Source of the DNA: Lasiosphaeris hirsuta | Lineage: Eukaryota; Ascomycota; Sordariomycetes; Sordariales; Lasiosphaeriaceae | Length of the DNA: 64,000 bases | Assembly: GCA_030549175.1 (NCBI GenBank) | Contig: JAUKUA010000002.1 | Span: 2,666,001-2,730,000 of the forward strand | Reading direction: 5' to 3' | Part shown: in pieces, positions 56,742 through 64,000 of the stretch | Layout: every line of letters starts with the position of its first letter | Position numbering within the stretch: the stretch's first letter is position 1 | Notes under the pieces: generated by a model | Told to the model about the DNA's origin: nothing | The model's database searches: none | Seen by the model: only the letters and a program-made list of their open reading frames with translations | Program-made: the position numbers and the translations under genes

Positions 56742-57947
56742 TTACTCAATGGTGATTCCAACTTTTCCGAAGTGGCCCTTCTTCCACTGTTTTTTTTTTG
56801 GTTAGCATACTTCCGCCACCACGGGACCAGAACATAGAAGGAGACACTTACCATATACTCATAAGCCTCCTTGGCCGTCTCCAAAGTAAACACCTTCTGG
56901 TCAATTACGGGCTTGATGTCGTTCGCCTCAATCGCCGCCACCATTTCCACCATCTGGGCCTTGGAGCCGACATAGACACCACGGATGGTGCAGATGCGGC
57001 TCAGGACTTCCATGATGCTGTCCTTGGGCTGCGTGCCACCGAGGAATCCGATGATGGAGATAATGCCCTCGAACTTGACAGCCTTCAAGCTCTGCGTGAG
57101 CGTCGCCTCGCCACCGACCTCGATGACATGGTCGATACCATCCGGCACGCACTTGCGCGCCGTCTCGCCCCAGTTCTTGTCCTCGACATAGTTAATGACG
57201 AAGTCTGCGCCGAGCTGCTTGAGCTTCTCGGCCTTCGCAGCCGACGAAGTCGTCGCGATGACGCGCGCACCAGCCGCCTTGGCAAACTATACCTGCCCCG
57301 TCAGCATCAAATAATCCCAATCACAACGCAAGAATGGCCTCACCTGCAGAGTAAACAAACTGACACCACCGGTGCCCTGCACTAGCACCGTTTCGCCCGG
57401 CTTGAGGGGCTTGAGTCCGTAGAGCGCATTCCACGACGTCAAGCCAGCGCACGTCAGCGTCGCCGCCTCGACGTGCGAGAGGTTAGCCGGGGCGCGGACG
57501 AGGCCGTTCTCGTTGAAGACGCCGTACTGGCGCAGCGTGCCGTCGAGGACGCCGCCCAGGCCGGACTTGCTGGCTGCGTCGCTGATCGGGCCGAACTGGT
57601 GGCCCTGGTTGAAGAGGGTCACGACCTTGTCGCCCTGCTTCCAGGTGGTGACTTTGGAGCCGACCGCGAGCACCTCACCCGCGCCATCGGAGCCGGCCAC
57701 CACCGGCAGGTCGAGGGGGAAGGGGTACATGCCCTAGGCAGGTGTCAGCCAAGTCAGGGAAACGAGGAAAAGGGGGGCTTACCTTGGGGATGATGAGGTC
57801 GCGGTAGTTGAGCGAAGCCCCGGAGAGCTTGACGAGAACTTCATTTTCGCCCACCTTGGGGATCGGACCATCCTGATAGACGAGTCCCTTGAAGTCGTTA
57901 TCCTGACCCTCGATGAGCCATTGCTTCTGAGTTGCAGGGACTGACAT
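56742..57947 (-). CDS. Medium-chain (MDR) NAD(P)-dependent oxidoreductase, zinc-ADH-like
   Basis: Exons 57947-57783, 57733-57344, 57286-56852 and 56786-56742 give about 344 residues of the medium-chain dehydrogenase/reductase superfamily. The GroES-like part includes VLVKLSGASLNYRDLIIPK and VVAGSDGAGEVLAVGSKV; the catalytic-zinc cysteine of true alcohol dehydrogenases is replaced, as in quinone-reductase-like members that lack zinc. The Rossmann part has VLVQGTGGVSLFTLQ and VIEVGGEATLTQSL. The last exon codes for only 14 residues (WKKGHFGKVGITIE), a typical family ending. The likely reaction is reduction of quinones, enals or similar carbonyls with NADPH; the substrate is unknown. Confidence 0.92.
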
Positions 57948-58590
57948 GATTTCTTGTAGTTGTGATGAGCTGGGAACGTGGTGGTACGACGGTCAAATTG
58001 TCAAGTCAAGCCTGCAGACATGTTATATATCCTCGAGTCTGCCATAAATTTGTCATCACCGCCCACAAGGTGGGGAGCTTTCGTAGAAACAGTTTGGCCG
58101 CCTCATGTCGTTGCGATTAGCTCATGCATCCATGTAATAGCTGCAAGGAGTCCTCCAGTTTTGCGGTGGATATGCTTTATCCCAGTCCGGCACTTGGGCA
58201 TCTGAATGGGTACCCCCTCAGGCTAGAAGCTTGTAAGAATGGCCCTATTTGATCTCCCTTTCCTCTTAATCTCGTCCAAGAGTCATCCATTCCATTGGTG
58301 TTTTAAGCTAGAGCATGGGGAAGACTGCGCGATGTCTTGTGTTCTCCAGCCGAAAGTTGCTGAACCTTTCCACGGGTAAATATGCACCCTTGCACTTTTA
58401 TTAGCTTCCTAGGGTATGCTTCATTGGTAATGGTGAAATGCTTACATGGACAGCAATGGTCACTGGGATCCCCCCTTGGGAGCACTCTAGCTTACCTCTT
58501 TTCCTTGTTGCTCGTTTTGGTAATCTATGAGCACCGGCTCCTTTTGAGAGGATTCCGATTCTGTAAGCAGCAGACCGCTTCCCATCTTAT

Positions 58591-59047
58591 GCCCAGATCG
58601 GAAGCACACTGCCCAGTGGGCAACTGGCCCAAAAGGTGACTTCAAGGTGAGGGTCGGAGCTAAGAAGTCACCCTCCTCTAACGCTCCTTGCCCTCCATTT
58701 CTACAATGGATTTTACACCTGCATAAGACGTCGCGCAATGGAGAAAAAGGTAGGGCAGATAACGGTAAAAACCCTAGAATATTTTGAGGCCGAAATACTA
58801 TTTTTGGAGGTGGGTGGGTTTATAGTGGGCTATAGCAGGGTGGCCCCTATAATATAGGGGTATTTCACTTGCTCAGCTGTTAGACGGCTAGAATTCGGGC
58901 TGTCCAACAAGCCATTTACGCCCCTCTAAATTGCATAGTTCAATTGTTATTCCAAAAGACGAAGAATCCTTCGATTACTGTATTTTTGGGGTAATTGTAG
59001 GCCCCTTTTCTGTCTAACAACCGGAAAAGTGTGCTTCCGATCTGGGC
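58591..59047. mobile_element. Candidate non-autonomous inverted-repeat element (MITE-like), 457 bp
   Basis: The ends are perfect 20-base inverted repeats: gcccagatcggaagcacact at 58591-58610 and its exact complement at 59028-59047. Directly outside, both sides carry the 5-base word cttat in direct orientation (58586-58590 and 59048-59052), as a target-site duplication would. The interior is AT-rich in places and has no long open frame, so it would be non-autonomous. No second copy is present in the window. Confidence 0.7.
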
Positions 59048-59385
59048 CTTATTAGGCAAGGTAGCCGGTTTATCATATCCCATGATGCACAGTATTACCA
59101 AGCATATCCATGCCCAGGAAAAATGTTGTTCCTGTCACTAAGGATGCGCAAATACCTGAAATTGCCCAATGCTCCTAGCGGGAGAACTCCCTTATGGTCA
59201 TGGTAGATCCAGCATAATAACTTGCTGTCAACATTGAAAGAGACCCTTTTCTAAGACAAGGCTGGAATCGTCGAAACGTGTATGTTACTGTTACAGCATG
59301 TCAAAGCATATCAGGATGAACATCATGTCAAGGGAGCCACCCGATAAAAGAGGCCCCCGTGTAAGCCTTGAGATGCAGGCCCTCC

Positions 59386-59423
59386 GTATTCAAGGAGGCC
59401 CCCTGTATTCAAGGAGGCCCCGT
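59386..59423 (+). repeat. 19-bp direct tandem duplication
   Basis: gtattcaaggaggccccct (59386-59404) is followed directly by a near-identical unit (59405-59423, differing only in the last two bases). A third, weaker relative of the aggccccc word precedes it. Confidence 0.75.
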
Positions 59424-59651
59424 ACTGAAAAGACCCAATAACCTAAGGCTTTGACGGCTAAGATACCCCCATTCTTTCGGAGAAAAATATCCCTTTTCTC
59501 CAATTCAACCCTGGTTTGTTTGTTAGCGTGTGACCTTTCCCCAAAGGTCTCGAGGGGTAATTGAAGCCCTGCAAAGGCTTTCGAGCAGCAAAAAGGGCAG
59601 TTTTCGCATCAATAAAGACATATTTAATATTTCAGAAGACCTTTCTTAGGT

Positions 59652-59735
59652 ATTAGAAAGGCCTTCTGAAACACCAAAATTGCCTCTCATTATACTACCA
59701 ACGGTTTTTCGGGGCTTCAATACCCGTATAGACTC
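59652..59735. repeat. Dispersed repeat fragment, copy 3
   Basis: The first 20 bases are identical to 52676-52695; after about 60 bases the word ggcttcaatacccg recurs, as in the other two copies. This marks a dispersed, decayed repeat family. Confidence 0.5.
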
Positions 59736-60150
59736 ACCTCCTGGGAATGTCACGCCCTCACAAGCAAATCAGGGCTGGATTGTAGATCTCCCTAGGTATC
59801 TACTGTGGCTGACAGTCTCCGCCCTGGCAAAAAAACTGGACCTGACAGTAATATATTATAAGTCTTGGTTCTACTTTCTTCTCTTTGACCTTGGGGTGAC
59901 CCCCATCGATCTGCACCCTAGCTTATGTCAAAATGCGGGGTTTTCAGCTTCACTCATCGCGGGATTTTTCAACCCTGCAAGCCACCCGATAAGCCTTTAC
60001 CAAACGCTAGGCACCATTAAGGGAATGAGATGTGATGGTGATAAGGGAAACGCCCTCTCCATAGACCTTATATGACCGCCGTCGTCCTTCCTCAATGTGA
60101 TTGAGGAAGGCGAGCTCCGTTCGGGAGTCAGCTACGTCGCCTCGGACAGT

Positions 60151-62650
60151 ATGGCTACACCCAGCCCTAGAACAGCACCGGCAGGAGGCGAAGAGGTCGA
60201 CGAGATCACTCCACTCGTCGATACCAGCCACTTGCACCCCAGCGGCTACGGCGTAACCCACAGGCGGCTTAGTATCGACACAGCTTCGTCAATCCTCAAC
60301 TCGCACCTTTCCCGGGACGAACTCGCCCTCGCTGACACCGCAATCGGCGAGCGCCTGCCTTATGATGCCTACCAAACCATTGACTGGCTGCATGATTTGG
60401 TAGACGCCCCCATTGCTGCCCCCAATTTCTCACCCTGCCCCTAACACAGCACCAGGTCAAAGACGCCTTCCGCTACCGCACCGTCAAATCTCAAAAAGGC
60501 GTCCGTGGCGCCTTCTCAGCGGCATATGAGGACTATCAGGGCTGGGTGGCAGCCGTGCTGGTCGGCATCCTGACCGCCTTCGTCGCCTTTTTCGTCGACT
60601 ACGCAGAGTCGTCCTTTGGCGACCTCAAGTTCGGTGTGTGCCAGCGCAACCCGCTCTTTGGCCGCGAGGCGTGCTGCTTCCCACGGGAGAGCTGTGCCGA
60701 CTGGACGCCGTGGTCTGAGAGCTTCGGCGCGTCGTTCACCATCTATGGTGTCGTCGCGTGGGTATTGGCCATGGGGGCTGGGCTAGTGACCAAGCTGACT
60801 CGGGCAGAGATCCCCGCATTTGCGAGCCACGATGGTGGGGATCACAACGGCGCCGAACATTTAGTCGCGGAGCATGCCCCAAATAAGATCATTTACATGG
60901 CGGCGGGGAGCGGGATTCCAGAGATCAAATTATTGTTGTCGGGGTACGAGTTCCCGAACCTCCTGAGCGCGAAAGTGCTTGTTATCAAGGCAGTAGGTGC
61001 GTCGCTGGCTGTGGCCTCGGGGCTGTGCCTGGGGAAGGAAGGTCCGTTTGTGCACATTTCTTCGAGCGCGGGCTATGTTGTCTCCCAGCTCTTTCCGGCG
61101 TTGAAGGATAATGGTAGGAGGCTACGAGAAATGCTCTCTGTCGCGTGCTCTTCGGCACTCGCTGTTGCCTTTGGCTCGCCTGTCGGGGGGGTCTTGTTTG
61201 TCTATGAGGTAGGTTGCTAGCCCTCGAAGGTTGATAATTTCGTACTGACCGAATCCAGGAGATGAGCAGCCACTTCCCGAGAAAAGTGCTCTGGAAAGCG
61301 TTTCTTTGCTCCTTGGTTGCAGCAATATCCCTGAAGGCGCTTGACCCAACCAGGACAGGAAGACTGGTTTTGTTCGAGACCAACTACGGGGTTGTGTACA
61401 AGCCACACAACTACATCTTCTTCGTCCTACTTGGCATATCCGGAGGGCTGTTTGGGGCTGCTTTCTGCAAAGGCAGTCTCGCGTGGACGAAACGCATGAA
61501 ACCATTCATCAACAAGTATCCGCTTGTTGAACTGAGCATGATTGTGATCGTCACGGCGCTGCTCCAATATCCGAACCCCATAACTCGAGAGCCGGCGCTT
61601 TTGATGATCAAAAACCTGTTGAGGGATTGTGGAAAGAAGGGCGGGGGCTGGATTTGCGAGCAGGAGCGTCTCGAGGACAAGACGGCGTACTACGGGTGGT
61701 TAATATACGGCAGTGTCGTCAAGATTGTTCTCACGACCGTAACTGTGGGATCTAGGGGTAAGTATTTCTCTTTTCTAGAGCTCAACTCACCACCTTGCTA
61801 ACCTAGGTTATCAGTTCCCTCGGGGCTCATTGTCCCAGCACTCGGAGCTGGAGCCATATTCGGACGTCTCGTGGGACAAATCGTGCCCGATACTTCCGCG
61901 GCCATTTTCGCCATGGTCGGGGCCGCTGCGTTCCTCGCTGGCGTGTCGCGAATGACAGTCTCGCTGACGGTTATTATGTTGGAACTCACCGGAGAGGTTG
62001 AGTACATCCCACCATTCATGATGTAAGTTCGTAGCCTCTATTTGAGTATAATATGACGCTTATGTAAGAATGGCAGTGCTATTCTGACGGCCAAGGTTGT
62101 TGTCGATGCTCTACATGAGGAGGGGGTGAACGACCATACGGTTCTCGGGGAATATCTTGAGCACGAACACGCCTCGAACATTGCGCGTAACCACGGCGGC
62201 CTCGTCGAAGATCTCATCCCCCCACTACAGAGCGTCTCAGATATGACGCTGCACATCGGACCGGAGTACAAGGTGCTCAAGCAGACCTTGGCCCACAAAC
62301 TGCAGCGCATGAAGCGCCACGGGCTGCGGGATGCAGCTCTCGTCCTCGTGGATGACCGGGAGCAGATGCATGGCATCATCTCGGAAGCTGAGCTGGACTT
62401 TGCTGTGCACGAGGCAGGTTATCTGTCCGACACAGAGCCGTTCGATGTTCTCTCGGGGCCGCTGGCGGCGTTTGTCGATAGAAGCCCATTGACGGTCAAC
62501 GCAAGTGCGCCGCTAGAGATGGTTGTTGAGATGGTGTACCAGCTCGGCGTTCGACATATCGTCATTGTCGAGGAGGGCACGTCGAGAGTGCTGGGAGTTG
62601 TGTTGAAGCAGCAGTTAATTCTGTATTTGGAGCATTTGCGATCCTATTGA
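60151..62650 (+). CDS. CLC-family chloride channel / chloride-proton antiporter with CBS domains
   Basis: Exons 60151-60399, 60456-61208, 61259-61757, 61815-62022 and 62077-62650 give about 760 residues. After a polar N-terminus, the membrane part carries the CLC selectivity motifs: GSGIPE (about residue 234), GKEGPFVH with the gating glutamate (about 276), and the VPSGLIVPALGAG filter segment that appears only when the intron acceptor at 61814 is used. A C-terminal CBS pair is visible (DLIPPLQSVSDMTLHI and LGVRHIVIVEEG). It resembles Gef1-type fungal CLC proteins of the secretory pathway or vacuole, which balance charge during acidification and copper or iron loading. The start ATG at 60151 is the first that leaves a plausible N-terminus; an earlier in-frame ATT region has no ATG. 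Confidence 0.93.
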
Positions 62651-63070
62651 CGCTGAGGAGGATTTGATGTGCGAGTTAATTTAGCAGATATTATTATAAC
62701 CTCGAATTTCATTTTCTTTGTCTGCCGAAATGCCAAATAAGAATGGAGCACCCATCATAATGAGTCGACGTTATTGGAAACCGATCCAAACACAGCGTAG
62801 ACGGCATTGAGTTTTGGTCATTTTGATGTTTGAAGAATCGCTGATGGCGATCCGCTGCTGCTTCTTCTCTCTTTACCCCGACAATCAGGACCCGGGACGG
62901 TGCTGCCACAAACAAGGATTTCAGCTGGCGACGCCCACTGATGCAGCTGAACCTGAACTTGGCACCTTCCTAGCTTCGAAATCACCCCGGGACCACACGT
63001 CCCTCTTTTCTGCCCCCCATCCATTCCTTTCCTGCTCTTGAGTCACGACAACGTGACAAACACTGCAGTA
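62651..63070. other. Intergenic spacer
   Basis: 3' flank of the CLC gene and promoter of the next gene. Nothing else is visible. Confidence 0.4.
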
Positions 63071-64000
63071 ATGTCCCTTCCAGCCGCTTTAAGCCCCTCG
63101 GCAACGACCGCCCTACTCCATGCATCCATCCAGGACCGCGTCGTCGGCACCCTCGTGGGCTCCGCCCTCGGCGACACCATCGGCCTCTACACCGAATTCC
63201 TCTCGGCAGCGACCTCCCTCAGCACCTACCCCTCACGCACCTTCACCCTCCTCCCCACGCCAACCCCCATGAAAATCGACCTGCACCGCGCCTCCAAAGA
63301 AGCCGGCCACTGGACCGACGACACAGACCACGCCCTCCTCCTCCTACTCGCCTTCCTGCACACCGCCAAATCTTCCTCCCCCAAGGCCCCCCACCCCCCG
63401 TTTCCCACCCAGACCGCCCTCGCCGTCCGCCTCCGCGGCTGGGTCTCCTCCGGCCTCCGCCCCCTCGACACGATGCCCCTCGGCCTCGGCCGCCTCGTCG
63501 GCACCGTCGTCGCGACGGCTGGGTTCGATACCGAGCCCGCTCGCGTCGCGCGTGAGCACTGGGAGCGCAAGGGACGCGCCATCGCGCCGAACGGAAGTCT
63601 GATGCGCACGCACCCGCTGGGCCTGATCTGTTTGTGGTGGACAGAAGAGGTGGCGTTTCAGCTCGCGGCGGACATGTCGAGGGTGACGCATGCGGATCCG
63701 AGGTGTGTTGTTGCGTGTGTGGTTGGGACGGGGCTGGTGAGGGCGTTGGTGAGGGGGGAGGTTGGCGGGGAGAGCGATGTAGATGCGGTGCTGAGGATGG
63801 GGAAAGAGTGGTTTTTGAGAGGCGAGGAGTCGGAGCTGGATGAGGAGGAGTTCCAGAAGTATGCTGCGGCGGAAAGCTTGGAGGAGCTCAAGTTGGATGA
63901 TGCCGTGGCGATTGGGTATGTGTACAAGGCACTGGGGGCAGGCCTTGTATTGTTACGGATGGCAATGCGGAGGATGGCGAAGGCCGAGGGGAGCTGGTTG
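63071..64000 (+). CDS. ADP-ribosylglycohydrolase family protein, 5' part (continues past window)
   Basis: An intronless frame runs open from ATG at 63071 to the end of the window (310 codons). It matches the ADP-ribosylglycohydrolase/DraG family, magnesium enzymes that remove ADP-ribose from proteins or other acceptors. The first metal-binding part is clear: VGSALGDTIGLYTEF near residues 30-43 and GHWTDDTDHALLLLLAFL at 79-96, whose T-D-D triplet supplies ligands. NGSLMRTHPLGL near 176-187 is the next family motif. The later D-x-D-T ligands are expected after the window edge, so completeness cannot be judged. The tail within the window is Glu/Asp-rich. Confidence 0.88.
   Translation, partial: MSLPAALSPSATTALLHASIQDRVVGTLVGSALGDTIGLYTEFLSAATSLSTYPSRTFTLLPTPTPMKIDLHRASKEAGHWTDDTDHALLLLLAFLHTAKSSSPKAPHPPFPTQTALAVRLRGWVSSGLRPLDTMPLGLGRLVGTVVATAGFDTEPARVAREHWERKGRAIAPNGSLMRTHPLGLICLWWTEEVAFQLAADMSRVTHADPRCVVACVVGTGLVRALVRGEVGGESDVDAVLRMGKEWFLRGEESELDEEEFQKYAAAESLEELKLDDAVAIGYVYKALGAGLVLLRMAMRRMAKAEGSWL

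Larger units (their letters stand above)
57948..60150. other. 2.2 kb region with a candidate transposable element and repeats
   Basis: Carries the MDR promoter, the inverted-repeat element at 58591-59047, a 19-base tandem duplication at 59386-59423 and a dispersed repeat fragment at 59652 onward. No gene is recognised. The plus-strand frame 59680-60075 is unconvincing. Confidence 0.5.

Noticed and set aside
14047..57947. Secondary-metabolite cluster hypothesis (oxidase, O-methyltransferase, P450, MDR reductase, transporter)
   Set aside because: The genes are tens of kb apart, interrupted by housekeeping genes, and no polyketide, peptide or terpene backbone gene is present; the P450 is a relic.
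58596..58609. Similarity of the inverted-repeat end (agatcggaagcacac) to a sequencing adapter
   Set aside because: The adapter has two extra bases in the middle, the match is short, and the element carries target duplications on both sides; it is not adapter contamination.
1..64000. CRISPR arrays, rRNA genes, bacterial operons
   Set aside because: No regular spaced repeats or rRNA-like sequence; introns throughout show a eukaryotic fungal genome.

Overview
The window is a piece of a filamentous ascomycete chromosome (Pezizomycotina, most likely a sordariomycete). The evidence is short 45-75 bp spliceosomal introns with gt...ag borders in almost every gene, GC-rich coding sequence with C/G-ending codons, mixed gene orientation with 0.3-3 kb spacers, and typical fungal families: Zn2Cys6 regulator, RTA1 protein, tannase/feruloyl esterase, PTR2 transporter, berberine-bridge-type oxidase, fungal C2H2 protein and Helo-like/STAND relic. 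No rRNA, tRNA, CRISPR array or bacterial operon was seen. I rebuilt exon models by eye from splice sites, reading frame and family knowledge; no search was run.

Layout. 0-17.6 kb is mainly uptake, secretion and regulation: the 3' end of an RTA1-family protein, a Zn2Cys6 transcription factor, a tannase-family esterase, two conserved proteins of unknown role, a PTR2 peptide transporter, a 3.7 kb gene-poor stretch, a secreted FAD-linked oxidase and a small secreted RNase-T2-C-terminal-like protein. 17.8-21.5 kb holds a large C2H2 zinc-finger protein gene broken by several frame shifts. 22-27.5 kb is a compact housekeeping block: protein-L-isoaspartate methyltransferase, BSD2-like ubiquitin-ligase adaptor, CBP6/UQCC2-like complex III assembly factor and CTP1 citrate carrier.

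28-36 kb is an accessory, decayed block: an orphan protein, a frame-broken Helo-like STAND N-terminal gene, a large hairpin, an intact cystathionine gamma-synthase and a frame-broken multi-membrane-span gene. 36-46 kb holds a low-complexity nuclear-looking protein, a SET protein with a signal peptide and trehalose-phosphate phosphatase TPS2. 49-58 kb has a GFA-family protein, an O-methyltransferase-like protein, an RNase H-fold gene, a P450 relic with a large internal deletion and an MDR oxidoreductase. 58-64 kb has a candidate 457-bp inverted-repeat transposable element with 5-bp target duplications, a CLC chloride channel and the start of an ADP-ribosylglycohydrolase.

The genes do not form one pathway. 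Two metabolic links are plausible but unlinked genetically: TPS2 in trehalose synthesis and cystathionine gamma-synthase in transsulfuration. Two mitochondrial genes (CBP6-like and CTP1) converge tail to tail. The strongest hunt results are the inverted-repeat element at 58.6-59.05 kb, a GC-AG intron inside the zinc cluster of the regulator at 1.3 kb (a second candidate in cystathionine gamma-synthase), the repeated single-base frame breaks at short homopolymers in otherwise conserved genes (assembly errors or real decay), and the relic-rich block at 28-36 kb.
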